Program-made: the position numbers and the translations under genes
DNA from: Bacteroidales bacterium
GTDB taxonomy: Bacteria > Bacteroidota > Bacteroidia > Bacteroidales > UBA932
Length of the DNA stretch: 64,000 nucleotides
Assembly: GCA_017550655.1 (NCBI GenBank)
Contig: JAFZOK010000039.1
Coordinates: 44,186 to 108,185 of the forward strand
Direction: 5' to 3'
Part shown: positions 25,283 through 33,913 of the stretch, one piece after another
Layout of the letters: each line of letters starts with the position of its first letter
How positions within the stretch are numbered: the stretch's first letter is position 1
The notes under the pieces: model-generated
Told to the model about the DNA's origin: nothing
What the model saw: only the letters and a program-made list of their open reading frames with translations
Database searches by the model: none

Positions 25283-26215
25283 TTACTTTGCTTCAGGAGC
25301 ATTTGGGCAGTCCTTGTGCTGACCGTCGCACTCTGGTTTTCCTTCAGGGCAAGCCTCACCGTGATGGTGCTTTGGGCCCTTTGGTCCGTGGAAGAAAGGA
25401 ACGGCCTTGGTTGCAGGGAATGCCTTGCTCCATGCCTTCAGAGCCTTGCCGTCTGCAGCCTTGATTTCCTTAACTTGCTGAACGCTGATTTCAGGAACTG
25501 CAATCTCTGGGCACTTCTCAGGCTTTCCTTCCTTGCACTCAGGTTTTCCAGCTTTCTCGCACTCGTGCTTTGTGGAATCGCAAGCTGCTTTCTCGCAGTT
25601 CTCGTGGTTGCCTTCGCACTCAGGCTTTGCCTCAGGGCATTCAGCCTTGGTGGAATCGCACTGCTCACCTTCGCAAGCTGGCTTCTCAGGGCAAGCCTTC
25701 TTAAGAACGATAACTACAAACTGTCCGTCTACGCTCTTAGGGCCTTCACACTCAGGCTTCTCAGGTTTCTCCTCAGGGCAGCACTCATGGTTGTTAGCCT
25801 CGCACTCCTTAGGATCCATTCCGCAGTCGTGCTTTGCCTCAGCCTCTTTTGCACAGTCCTTGTGCTGGCCGTCACACTCTGGTTTGCCTTCCTTGCATTC
25901 GTGCTTTTCTTCAGGGCATGCCTTGGTGGAATCGCACTCAGGCTTTGGCTCCTTGCACTCAGGCTTCTCAGGAGCGGCGGTGATGTCCTTGTCAGTTACG
26001 AACACGTTCTCGATTTCCTGTCCCTCGATCTTGAAAGCGTCTGCTGTAACGCTCTCTGCAGAAACTGCCTTGGCATACTTTACTACAACTGCTGCAGGCT
26101 GTCCGTCAGGACCTGCTACAACGGCGGTTACGCTCTCAGGCTTTGCTGAGCAAGAAGAAAGGAGAAGGCCGGCAGCGGCTACTCCGATTACTGAAACGAT
26201 AATGTTCTTTTTCAT
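25283..26215 (-). CDS. Cysteine-rich repetitive lipoprotein
   Basis: The 310-residue precursor has a lipoprotein signal (LLSSC, Cys22). By hand count it holds about 25 cysteines plus many Glu, Lys, Pro and His residues, in irregular repeats such as KPECDGQHKDC (twice), CDSTKAEC/CDSTKHEC and KPECKEGKPE. The non-repeat pieces look like an Ig-like beta sandwich as seen at the N-terminus of some Bacteroidetes esterases: AAVVVKYAKAVSAESVTADAF, VFVTDKD, VDGQFVVIVLKK and SVQQVKEIKAADGKAL. The cysteine-rich segments appear to be inserted in its loops. A HHHGEACPEG stretch lies near the end. Metal binding or a cross-linked surface protein is inferred; no homologue is recognised. Confidence 0.8.
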   Translation of the reverse strand: MKKNIIVSVIGVAAAGLLLSSCSAKPESVTAVVAGPDGQPAAVVVKYAKAVSAESVTADAFKIEGQEIENVFVTDKDITAAPEKPECKEPKPECDSTKACPEEKHECKEGKPECDGQHKDCAKEAEAKHDCGMDPKECEANNHECCPEEKPEKPECEGPKSVDGQFVVIVLKKACPEKPACEGEQCDSTKAECPEAKPECEGNHENCEKAACDSTKHECEKAGKPECKEGKPEKCPEIAVPEISVQQVKEIKAADGKALKAWSKAFPATKAVPFFHGPKGPKHHHGEACPEGKPECDGQHKDCPNAPEAK

Positions 26216-26257
26216 AACGCTTATGTTTTATTGTATTAACGATTTCTTTTTCTTCAA

Positions 26258-26294
26258 CAAAGTTATCCTATATCAGGCTAATTGGTTAAATTTG
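26258..26294. promoter_or_regulatory. Divergent -7 boxes for the cysteine-rich lipoprotein and galE
   Basis: The minus strand reads TAACTTTG at 26258-26265 (lipoprotein ATG at 26215), with a partial TTTA -33 element about 21 bases upstream. The plus strand reads TAAATTTG at 26287-26294 (galE ATG at 26328). The promoters are 21 bases apart and may compete. Confidence 0.6.
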
Positions 26295-26327
26295 CGTTGA
26301 ATCTTAACACTTTTGAAACACAGAGAT

Positions 26328-27407
26328 ATGAGCAAGGGCAAAATACTTCTGACCGGAGCCGCCGGATATATAGGTTCACATACCTGGGTGGAACTCTGCC
26401 AGGCAGGATACGAGGTTGTGGGAGTTGACAACTTCTACAACTCTGAAAGGGACGTGGTTGAACGCATAGGGAAAATCCTTGGACGGGAAGTTCTGTTTGA
26501 GGAAGCGGACTGCTCTGACCTGCAGGCGTTTGGAAAAGTGTTCGAAAAGCATCCGGACATTGTGGGAGCCGTGCATTTTGCAGCCTGCAAGGCGGTTGGA
26601 GAGAGCATAGACAAGCCTCTGATGTATTACAGAAACAACATTGTTTCCCTGCTGAACCTGATAACCCTGATGACTGAAAAGGCAAAGGCGGCCAACATAG
26701 TTTTCTCATCTTCCTGCACCGTTTATGGGCAGCCTGATGAGGACCATCTTCCTATCGCTGAGGACGCTCCGCTGAAAAGGAGCCTTTCCCCTTACGGAAA
26801 GAGCAAGCAGATGGCTGAGGAAATTCTTTCAGACAGCGTGATTGCTTTTCCTCATCTGAAGGTTTGCGCTCTGCGATATTTCAATCCGATTGGGGCGCAT
26901 CCGTCTGCTTTGATTGGAGAACTGCCAAGAGGTGTTCCGCAGAACCTGGTGCCGTTTGTAACCCAGACAGCTGCCGGAATCAGAGACCATCTGAATGTCT
27001 TCGGAGATGATTACAACACTCCGGACGGAAGCTGCATCAGGGATTACATCTATGTGGTGGATCTTGCAAAGGCACACGTGAAGGCTATCGACAAACTCGT
27101 GGGAGAGACTGAGGTTCATCCTGTTGAGGAAACGGACGAGCCTACATACGTGGATGCCGCAAAGACCGGCAGATGGTATATCTACAACCTTGGAACAGGA
27201 AGAGGATTGTCCGTGCTGGAACTCGTTCACGGCTTTATGAAAGCCACGGGAGTAAACCTCCCGTACGAGATTGCCCCTAGAAGGCACGGAGATATCGAGC
27301 AAGTGTGGGCAGATCCGCACAAGGCGGAAAGGGAACTCGGCTGGAAGGCAGACACCCCTATCGAGGATGTCCTCCGCTCCGCCTGGAACTGGCAGAAAAC
27401 CCTTTAG
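26328..27407 (+). CDS. galE: UDP-glucose 4-epimerase
   Basis: GalE interconverts UDP-glucose and UDP-galactose. The 359-residue extended SDR protein has the NAD loop GAAGYIGS (10-17), the SSSCTVYG segment, the SPYGKSK catalytic Tyr/Lys motif, and the RYFNPIGAHPS and GDGSCIRDYIYV-type substrate motifs. The ATG at 26328 is preferred; a TTG 15 bases earlier would leave almost no leader after the -7 box. The C-terminal RRHGDIEQVWADP motif is typical of GalE. Its stop abuts the stop of the convergent TonB-like gene with no gap. Confidence 0.94.
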   Translation: MSKGKILLTGAAGYIGSHTWVELCQAGYEVVGVDNFYNSERDVVERIGKILGREVLFEEADCSDLQAFGKVFEKHPDIVGAVHFAACKAVGESIDKPLMYYRNNIVSLLNLITLMTEKAKAANIVFSSSCTVYGQPDEDHLPIAEDAPLKRSLSPYGKSKQMAEEILSDSVIAFPHLKVCALRYFNPIGAHPSALIGELPRGVPQNLVPFVTQTAAGIRDHLNVFGDDYNTPDGSCIRDYIYVVDLAKAHVKAIDKLVGETEVHPVEETDEPTYVDAAKTGRWYIYNLGTGRGLSVLELVHGFMKATGVNLPYEIAPRRHGDIEQVWADPHKAERELGWKADTPIEDVLRSAWNWQKTL

Positions 27408-28178
27408 TTATTGCGCAATAAATCTATAAGTTATTTGACCGAGTTGAGGGTCGGGAGCGGTATCGCTCTTGGAGAATCTTGAACGCCGTGCGGCATCCAG
27501 CGCGGCGTTTCTTATGCACTCGTCAGGGACGGAAGCATCGGCGACAACAAGGGCTTTCTGGACATAGCCGTTCTGCCCGACATAAATCTGGATTGTGACA
27601 TCCCCACCACCGCGGCATTTATAGACAGGAATAGGCAGGGAAAAGGCCCTTCGGCCTTCCAGTATCCAGTAGAGCACTGAAGGGCCCTTGTATGCGGGCA
27701 TTTCTTCCTTTTTCTCCTCGTATTTGGCGGCGGAAGGAACGTCATCCACACCGTCTGTAGGGATCTTGGCAGCATCCTTGATTCTCTGCTGGAGATCCTC
27801 GGCGTCTTTGTAGAGCTTGTCAGCATCTGTGTTGCGGTCGTCCTTGAGTTGGGAATTGCTGCGGTTTACAGCCACGGCCCTATAGGTTGTGACGGGACGG
27901 CCGGCAATCTGGTCTTCCAGCTGGGCCTTGGCGATGGCCTTGATTTCCTCCTGGAGCCTCTCCTCTTCTTCCTGGCGGCTTTTGGCAATCTGCCCTTCAG
28001 AATCGGTGACAAAGGAGATTTCCCCTTTCCTTACGGTGGAAATGGAAACAATCAGAAGTATGATAACGAGAACAAGATGAAAGATGATGGTAAGGTAAAG
28101 ACCAGCACGGCGGCTCAGTTTGTCTGATTTGGCAAACCGGTCAATGTCCTGGTCAGATATCATCTTTTTTTCATCCAT
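27408..28178 (-). CDS. TonB-like energy transducer
   Basis: The 256-residue bitopic protein has a cytoplasmic N-terminus (about 25 residues), one membrane helix (about 26-45), a long charged periplasmic spacer, and a C-terminal TonB-like domain: GGGDVTIQIYVGQNGYVQKALVV followed by IRNAALDAARRSRF and GQITYRFI. Such proteins couple the ExbB/ExbD proton channel to outer-membrane receptors or stabilise the envelope. The ExbB/ExbD genes at 32.4-34.7 kb are possible partners. The start overlaps the udk stop by one base (TAATG). Confidence 0.85.
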   Translation of the reverse strand: MDEKKMISDQDIDRFAKSDKLSRRAGLYLTIIFHLVLVIILLIVSISTVRKGEISFVTDSEGQIAKSRQEEEERLQEEIKAIAKAQLEDQIAGRPVTTYRAVAVNRSNSQLKDDRNTDADKLYKDAEDLQQRIKDAAKIPTDGVDDVPSAAKYEEKKEEMPAYKGPSVLYWILEGRRAFSLPIPVYKCRGGGDVTIQIYVGQNGYVQKALVVADASVPDECIRNAALDAARRSRFSKSDTAPDPQLGQITYRFIAQ

Positions 28179-28801
28179 TATTCTCCGCGAGTCAGGAGAG
28201 CCTTTTCTATTGTCGCGATTATGATGCTGATAGCCACTCTGTTATGACCGCCCTGAGGAACGATGATGTCTGCATAGCGCTTGCTCGGCTCGATGAACTG
28301 GAGGTGCATCGGCTTTACGGTTTCCTGGTAACGCTTGAGTACCTGCTGGATGGTCTTGCCGCGCTCTTCTATGTCTCTCTGGATAACCCTTCCCAGGCGG
28401 TCATCAGCATCCGCATCGACGAAGATGGAAATGTCGAAAAGTTTCCTCAGTTCCTCGTTTGTGAAGACCAGAATACCCTCAACGATAATGATGGTGGCAG
28501 GCTCCACGTGAACGGTCTCGGTGGTTGAACGCGAGCAGGTTATGTAGGAATAAACCGGAGACTCGATTGCCTGTCCGCTGCGGAGTTTCTGAAGGTCCGA
28601 CACCAGAAGGTCCCAGTCTATGGAGTTTGGATGGTCGAAGTTGTTGGCCGCCTTCTGCTCCGGGGTCAGATGGCTGCTGTCCTTGTAGTAGGAATCCTGG
28701 GAGATTACCGCTACATCTTCCTCCTTGAGGAGGTTCTTTATCTTTCTTACGACCGTTGTCTTGCCGGAACCAGTTCCGCCGGCTATTCCTATGATCAGCA
28801 T
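28178..28801 (-). CDS. udk: Uridine kinase
   Basis: Udk phosphorylates uridine and cytidine in the pyrimidine salvage pathway. The 207-residue P-loop kinase has GGTGSGKT (8-15), SQDSYYKD, NFDHPNSIDW and RRDIEERG-type LID residues (QRDIEERGK), all family hallmarks. It is translationally coupled to the TonB-like gene downstream and lies 26 bases downstream of asnS, so one transcript may run from asnS through both. Confidence 0.94.
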   Translation of the reverse strand: MLIIGIAGGTGSGKTTVVRKIKNLLKEEDVAVISQDSYYKDSSHLTPEQKAANNFDHPNSIDWDLLVSDLQKLRSGQAIESPVYSYITCSRSTTETVHVEPATIIIVEGILVFTNEELRKLFDISIFVDADADDRLGRVIQRDIEERGKTIQQVLKRYQETVKPMHLQFIEPSKRYADIIVPQGGHNRVAISIIIATIEKALLTRGE

Positions 28802-28827
28802 ACTTATGTTGTTTTTAGTTTTTCTGT

Positions 28828-30225
28828 TTAGAATTCAGCGTTTTTCGGAGTTCTAGGGAACGGAATCACGTCGCGGATGTTCTGCATTCCGGTAACAAAC
28901 AGAAGCAGGCGCTCGAATCCCAGGCCGAATCCAGCGTGAGGGCAGGTTCCCCATCTTCTGGTATCGAGGTACCACCAGAGATTCTTCGTGTCCATGTTGA
29001 GTTCGTTGATGCGGGCCATTATCTTCTCGTATGAGGACTCCCTTTCGCTTCCGCCGATGATCTCTCCGATCTTCGGGAAGAGAACGTCCATTCCGCGGAC
29101 GGTCTTGCCATCTTCGTTCTGCTTCATGTAGAAGGCCTTGATCTCCTTAGGGAAATCGGTGAGGATGACAGGCTTGCCGAAGTGCTTTTCAACCAGATAT
29201 CTCTCGTGCTCGCTCTGCAGGTCGGTGCCCCAGTGAACAGGGAACTCGAACTTCTCTCCGCTCTTTTCCAGAATGTCCACAGCCTCTGTGTAAGTCACTC
29301 TCTGGAAGGTGATTCCGACAACGCTCTTCAAACGCTCGATCAAGCCCTTGTCAAACATATCGTTGAGGAACTGGAGGTCTTCCGCGCAGTTGTCAAGAGC
29401 ATACTGAACGAGATATTTTATGAAGTCCTCGGCGAGTTCCATATTGTCAAAGTTGTCGTAGAAGGCCATCTCCGGCTCGATCATCCAGAACTCTGCAAGG
29501 TGGCGCGGAGTATTGGAGTTTTCTGCCCTGAAAGTTGGACCGAAAGTGTAGATCTTGCCAAGGGCGGTTGCTCCGAGCTCGCCTTCCAGCTGGCCGCTTA
29601 CGGTAAGGGCCGTCTGCTTGCCGAAGAAATCTGTGGTAAAATCCACCTCGCCGGTTTCCTTGTCCAGCGGAATGCTCTTGAGATCCATGGTTGTAACCTG
29701 GAACATCTCTCCCGCACCCTCGCAGTCGCTCTCGGTAATCAGCGGAGTATGAAGGTAGAAGAAGCCGTGCTCGTTGAAATATTTGTGGATGGCGAAGGCC
29801 ATGGCGTTACGGATTCTCATTACGCATCCGAAGGTGTTGGTCCTCATCCTGATGTGCGCGATTTCGCGGAGGAACTCCATCGAGTGACCCTTCTTCTGCA
29901 AAGGATAGTCTGCAGGATCAGCCTTGCCGTAAACCTCTATGCTGTCTGCCTGAACCTCCACGCTCTGGCCCTTTCCCATACTCTCCACCAGCTGTCCCTT
30001 AACGCAGAGGCAGGCACCTGTGGTAACGTCTTTGAGCTGGTCTTCCGTAAACTTGTCTCCGGCGCAGACGATCTGCATGTTGCGGATGGTGCTGCCGTCG
30101 TTCAGGGCAATGAAACTGACGTTCTTGTTGCCTCTCTTTGTTCTGACCCAACCTTTGACAATCACCTCTGAGCCAGGCTGCTGGCTGAAAAGTTCCTTTA
30201 TGCTTTTACGTGTAAATTCTCCCAT
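28828..30225 (-). CDS. asnS: Asparaginyl-tRNA synthetase
   Basis: This class IIb aminoacyl-tRNA synthetase charges tRNA-Asn. The 465-residue protein has an N-terminal OB-fold anticodon-binding domain ([21 protein letters not shown]). Its class II core includes [41 protein letters not shown] for motif 2, and [21 protein letters not shown] for motif 3. The length is normal. A 41-codon ORF lies 25 bases upstream on the same strand. Confidence 0.96.
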   Translation of the reverse strand: MGEFTRKSIKELFSQQPGSEVIVKGWVRTKRGNKNVSFIALNDGSTIRNMQIVCAGDKFTEDQLKDVTTGACLCVKGQLVESMGKGQSVEVQADSIEVYGKADPADYPLQKKGHSMEFLREIAHIRMRTNTFGCVMRIRNAMAFAIHKYFNEHGFFYLHTPLITESDCEGAGEMFQVTTMDLKSIPLDKETGEVDFTTDFFGKQTALTVSGQLEGELGATALGKIYTFGPTFRAENSNTPRHLAEFWMIEPEMAFYDNFDNMELAEDFIKYLVQYALDNCAEDLQFLNDMFDKGLIERLKSVVGITFQRVTYTEAVDILEKSGEKFEFPVHWGTDLQSEHERYLVEKHFGKPVILTDFPKEIKAFYMKQNEDGKTVRGMDVLFPKIGEIIGGSERESSYEKIMARINELNMDTKNLWWYLDTRRWGTCPHAGFGLGFERLLLFVTGMQNIRDVIPFPRTPKNAEF

Positions 30226-30250
30226 AATAAATTCTCTTATATATCAACTG

Positions 30251-30376
30251 TTATTCTTTCTTTTTTCTTCTTTTAAATAACCCTAATGCAGACTTACCGG
30301 TTATCTTTTCATAAGCATCCATTATACCGGCAACTGCTCCAATAGCAAGACATGTAATCCAACTGAAAGCAGACAT
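30251..30376 (-). CDS. 41-residue small membrane protein candidate
   Basis: An ATG at 30376, 2 bases after the stop of the alkaline phosphatase-SGNH gene, opens a 41-codon frame ending in TAA at 30251. The peptide has a hydrophobic N-terminal half (MSAFSWITCLAIGAVAGI) and a basic end with KRRKKKE, fitting a small inner-membrane protein with a cytoplasmic tail. The tight coupling to the upstream gene supports translation. No family is recognised. Confidence 0.5.
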   Translation of the reverse strand: MSAFSWITCLAIGAVAGIMDAYEKITGKSALGLFKRRKKKE

Positions 30377-30378
30377 TT

Positions 30379-32286
30379 CTATTTGACATATTTGCGTATA
30401 GCGTCTGCCCAGATCTTGTAGCCCTCCTGGGTAATGTGCAGGCCGTCTCTTGTAATCTCTGGCCTGAGCACCTGCTCGGAAGCCGGAAGGGCCAGGTCTG
30501 CAGGTCCGTTCGTAAGCATCAGAGGATAGAGGTTGATGAAAGTGACCTTTTCCTCCTTTGCCATCTTCTCAAGCTTGGCGTTTATCTCCGAGAACATTGC
30601 GGTTTTTCCCGTAAGCAGGCGGTAGCGCTTGAAGCTCTCGTTTATAGGCAGAAGGCTCTGCAGATAGATCTTGGTCTTAGGGCTTTCCTTCTTTATCCTG
30701 CGCACGACATTTATGATGCCGTTTGCAATGGAATCTGCTGTGAGATTGTGGCTTACGTCATTTGCCCCGGTGAGGAAGAATATCTTCTTCGGATGGCCCG
30801 GAAGAATCTGGTCAAGCCTTGCGTCAATGCCGCCAAATGTATCTCCCACGATGCCGCGGTTAAGGATGGCTCCGCCCTTCTTCTCCTGTGCCTTCTGAGT
30901 TTCAGGGAAGTAGGTATCCCACTTTCCGCCCTCAGTCAGGGAGTTGCCCAGGAAAACTATGTCATTTTCATTTACAGGCCTTTCCATATCGAATACTGCC
31001 TTCCTCTTGTAGTAATGGTCCGTATAGATTGGAGTTGCGTCCATCGCCTTCATTATGTTCTTAGGGATGTCCGTATTGTCTATCTGTCCTGCAAACAAAC
31101 GGCTGCCAGCTCCTATTGCGAATACTGGCACAGGAATTCCGGTGTGGCTCTTTGTGGACCAGCCGATTCTGGCCTGCTTGTTGAGGGTATCAATAACCTC
31201 TTTCTTCTCATAGTTCTCCACCTTGCCGGCAATTGCATCGTTGAGAACGGTAAGGTCATAGGTGTATCCCTTCTCCCTTCCGAGGGCAAGTCCGCCGGTC
31301 TCGTGGTCTGCGGTAACAACTATCAGAGTCTGGTCCGGATGCTGCTTGTAGAACTCGTATGCAACGCCAATTGCCTTGTCAAAATCAATTGTCTCAGTAA
31401 TGACTCCGGCTGCGTTGTTGCTGTGGGCTTCCCAGTCTATCTGGCCGCCCTCGCACATAATGAAGAAACCCTTGCCGTCCGGCTCGTACAAAAAGTCTAT
31501 GGCGCTTTCAACCACCTGGGAAAGAGTCAGTTCTCCGTCCTTTCTCACAATAACGGGATGAAGGGCGCTGTCTCTTCTTTTCTTGCCATCCTGGAGCAGA
31601 ATCATCTTGCTTGCATTTCCCTTCTTTGCCTTGTATTCCTCCACTCCGAGAGCAACGGTGTAGCCGTAGTCGTTAATCTTATTGTATATCTGCTCTGCGG
31701 CATCCTTGATTTCCTTGTCCCGAGTTCCCTGGAATCCGCCGCCGCCGAAGAAATCAAATCCGCTCTCCGGAAGCTGCATCGCGACTTCAAAGTAATTGCT
31801 TCTCTTCTGGCTATGGGCATAGAAACCTGCCGGAGTGGCGTGGTCTATGGTCACCGATGTCATTATTCCAATCTTGTAGCCAAGTTCCTTGAGCTTGTAG
31901 GATATCTGAGTAAGAGGAATGGAATCAGCCGGATAAATCCCAACAGTTGAGTTATTTGCCTTGTAGCCGGAAGCCAGCGCAGTGGCCGCGGCGCTAGAGC
32001 AAGTAATGATGTTGGAAGCTGAATAAGTGGTGGCAACACCCATTACTGGAAACTTCGTAAACCCGAGCGGAGTGTTGGAGATTTTCCCGTCTTTCTGGGA
32101 AAGATAGGCTTCAGTCAGGAAAACGTGGGCAAGTCCCATTCCGTCGCCGATGAACAGGAATACGTATTTGGCCTTTTGCTCCTTGTAGCAGTCTTCCTTC
32201 TTTTCCTGTGCGTATGTAGTTGAAAATACGAAGAGTACGGCCATCAGCAAAGCCGCTGTCTTTCTGAGAAATCTTCTGGAATCCAT
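30379..32286 (-). CDS. Alkaline phosphatase fused to SGNH/GDSL hydrolase
   Basis: This is a 635-residue secreted protein with a signal peptide ending near TTYAQ. Residues 40 to about 415 are an alkaline phosphatase: FIGDGMG (45-51) for metal binding, the nucleophile region CSSAAATA (96-103), TADHETGG (325-332) and a late metal-ligand His in SHTGIP (about 381). Residues 441-635 are an SGNH hydrolase with block I GNSL (447-450), block III GAND (507-510) and the DGLH catalytic Asp/His block near the end. Both active sites look intact. The start is ATG 32286; an upstream TTG at 32310 is rejected. The fusion may handle phospho-ester and acyl or acetyl-ester groups on one substrate (inference). Confidence 0.9.
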   Translation of the reverse strand: MDSRRFLRKTAALLMAVLFVFSTTYAQEKKEDCYKEQKAKYVFLFIGDGMGLAHVFLTEAYLSQKDGKISNTPLGFTKFPVMGVATTYSASNIITCSSAAATALASGYKANNSTVGIYPADSIPLTQISYKLKELGYKIGIMTSVTIDHATPAGFYAHSQKRSNYFEVAMQLPESGFDFFGGGGFQGTRDKEIKDAAEQIYNKINDYGYTVALGVEEYKAKKGNASKMILLQDGKKRRDSALHPVIVRKDGELTLSQVVESAIDFLYEPDGKGFFIMCEGGQIDWEAHSNNAAGVITETIDFDKAIGVAYEFYKQHPDQTLIVVTADHETGGLALGREKGYTYDLTVLNDAIAGKVENYEKKEVIDTLNKQARIGWSTKSHTGIPVPVFAIGAGSRLFAGQIDNTDIPKNIMKAMDATPIYTDHYYKRKAVFDMERPVNENDIVFLGNSLTEGGKWDTYFPETQKAQEKKGGAILNRGIVGDTFGGIDARLDQILPGHPKKIFFLTGANDVSHNLTADSIANGIINVVRRIKKESPKTKIYLQSLLPINESFKRYRLLTGKTAMFSEINAKLEKMAKEEKVTFINLYPLMLTNGPADLALPASEQVLRPEITRDGLHITQEGYKIWADAIRKYVK

Positions 32287-32315
32287 ACTTTTGCAGATAA
32301 AGTTCTTCAAACGTA

Positions 32316-32323
32316 CAAATTTA
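32316..32323 (-). promoter_or_regulatory. -7 box (TAAATTTG) for the phosphatase-SGNH gene
   Basis: The minus strand reads TAAATTTG 29 bases before the ATG at 32286. The match to TAnnTTTG is complete; the -33 element is poor. No obvious Pho-box-like repeat was seen. Confidence 0.5.
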
Positions 32324-32352
32324 CAAATTTTTTGCGCCGTTAGCTAAAAAGA

Positions 32353-32376
32353 AACGCCGGCACATTGGCCGGCGTT
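32353..32376 (-). terminator. Terminator after the ExbB/ExbD operon
   Basis: A 9-base-pair GC-rich stem (32353-32361 with 32368-32376) with a 6-base loop is followed on the minus strand by TTTCTTTTT. It lies 26 bases after the stop of the last ExbD gene. T-residues on the plus side could make it work in both directions. Confidence 0.8.
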
Positions 32377-32401
32377 CCATTTTTTTGCTTCTTCCTTAAG
32401 A

Positions 32402-32872
32402 TTAGTTTGCTTCTCTCTGACGAGCTACATACAGAATCTTGAGGGCGGAACAACGTCTGAGTTCCTGTTTGATATCCGTGATGATACCCATGCGGACATT
32501 CTCATCAGCCTTCAGTGCAACGGTCATAGCCTCACGCTCGCCCTCGGAGATGGACTCTCTTTCAGCGGCGATGAAGTCACGGATCTCGTTGACTGTCTTG
32601 TAGGAGTCGTTCAGCTGGATTCGGGAATCGGTTCCGTACTGAGCCTGCTTGGAAGGGATAGGTGCTCCCACATAGATGTAGGAAGTCAGGTCCTTTCTCT
32701 CAAGCTTGGTGTTCTCGGTTGCTGCAGGCAGCTTAACCTGAACGAGCTTGTCGGTCTGGCGGAACGATGTCGATATCATAAAGAAGAACAGGAGCATGAA
32801 CACGATGTCCGGAAGGGATGCCGTGCTGATTGCAGGTGCGGATTTCTTACCGCCTTTTCTAAATCTTCCCAT
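32402..32872 (-). CDS. exbD: ExbD/TolR-family biopolymer transport protein (second copy)
   Basis: The 156-residue bitopic protein has a membrane helix with PDIVFMLLFFFMISTSFR, in which the conserved Asp that takes part in proton translocation sits in SLPD. A periplasmic domain follows, ending with MGIITDIKQELRRCSALKILY. It is the last gene of the four-gene ExbB module, 12 bases after the first ExbD gene. Two different ExbD proteins per ExbB are common in Bacteroidetes. Confidence 0.9.
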   Translation of the reverse strand: MGRFRKGGKKSAPAISTASLPDIVFMLLFFFMISTSFRQTDKLVQVKLPAATENTKLERKDLTSYIYVGAPIPSKQAQYGTDSRIQLNDSYKTVNEIRDFIAAERESISEGEREAMTVALKADENVRMGIITDIKQELRRCSALKILYVARQREAN

Positions 32873-32884
32873 TACGATACCTCC

Positions 32885-33466
32885 TTACTTTTTACCTTTT
32901 GAAACGTCCTTAGGCTCTGCCTCGGAAATGTTCTGAGGAATAGCCTCCTTGACAATTTTCTGATGATCTTCGTCCAACTGTGCGTATTTCTTGCCGTATT
33001 TTGCGGTAGAGAACTGGTCTCTGAGCTCGTTGATTGCTCTCACGATCTCGTTCTGAACCTGGATGTACGTGTTGTACAATGTTCCCTTATCGTTCTGCAG
33101 AGAAACCACACCTTTGGATACCGGATAATTACCCAGACCCTTGATAGCCTTAACTTCCTTCTCAGGCATGTTAGGGTTGTCAGTCGGGTTGCTGAGCATC
33201 TCAACTATCTTATCCTTTATCTGGCTAACGTCAGTCGGTGAGGATCCAACCATTATCTTGTCCTGAGAATTGATCTTCACGACGATGATATTCCTACGGT
33301 TGATCTTCACGTCTTCCTGCTGCTGATTCTCTTCCGGCATAGGAGGGAGTTTTCTGGAAATTCCCTTGTCCACATCCATTGTTGTGGTGATGAGGAAGAA
33401 CACCAAAAGCAAGAAAGCGATGTCCGCCTGACTGGAAGCGTTGATGTCGGGTGTCTTTCTAGCCAT
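32885..33466 (-). CDS. exbD: ExbD/TolR-family biopolymer transport protein (first copy)
   Basis: The 193-residue protein starts with ARKTPDINASSQADIAFLLL, with the conserved Asp in the single membrane helix followed by FFLITTTMDVDKG. The periplasmic part is longer than in the neighbouring ExbD and includes a charged C-terminal tail. With ExbB it should form the proton channel that energises TonB-type transport or gliding or envelope functions; the exact partner is not determined. Confidence 0.9.
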   Translation of the reverse strand: MARKTPDINASSQADIAFLLLVFFLITTTMDVDKGISRKLPPMPEENQQQEDVKINRRNIIVVKINSQDKIMVGSSPTDVSQIKDKIVEMLSNPTDNPNMPEKEVKAIKGLGNYPVSKGVVSLQNDKGTLYNTYIQVQNEIVRAINELRDQFSTAKYGKKYAQLDEDHQKIVKEAIPQNISEAEPKDVSKGKK

Positions 33467-33481
33467 TTTAAATTTTCTGTT

Positions 33482-33898
33482 TTAAGACTTTCTCCTTAAC
33501 AAGCTGCCGAAGATTGTAACAAGGATAGCTACAACCAGCAGGATTATGGACATGATGAGGACAGTGTCCGTCATCTTTAAAGTGCCATGAGTAGGCTCGG
33601 CAACGCTTGATGACAGGCTTACAGGATTGCCAGAAGCAAGCAAGTAAGAAATCACCAGAGCACCAAGGAAGACACAAATGTTGATAAGCGTCTTCTTGCC
33701 GCCTCTTCCGCTACGGTATACCATTGGCAGGAATATAGCCAGCAGTATCGCGATAGCAAGAAGGATGTATGCCCAGTTCAATATCGTGGAAACCATTGTG
33801 CCGTCACCAGTTCCCTTGTTCAGGAAGAGGAACGCAACACCGATAACCACTGATATGGCTAACAGTACATACAATATGAGTTTTGATTTGTTCTTCAT
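33482..33898 (-). CDS. Conserved membrane protein of the ExbB/ExbD locus
   Basis: The 138-residue product has four likely membrane helices (about residues 8-26, 38-58, 69-86 and 110-131) and short loops, ending in RRKS. A small membrane protein in this position, between exbB and the exbD genes, recurs in Bacteroidetes, so it probably belongs to the complex. No motif points to a function. Spacing is 15 bases on both sides. Confidence 0.75.
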   Translation of the reverse strand: MKNKSKLILYVLLAISVVIGVAFLFLNKGTGDGTMVSTILNWAYILLAIAILLAIFLPMVYRSGRGGKKTLINICVFLGALVISYLLASGNPVSLSSSVAEPTHGTLKMTDTVLIMSIILLVVAILVTIFGSLLRRKS

Positions 33899-33913
33899 TT
33901 TGCTCTAATTGAT

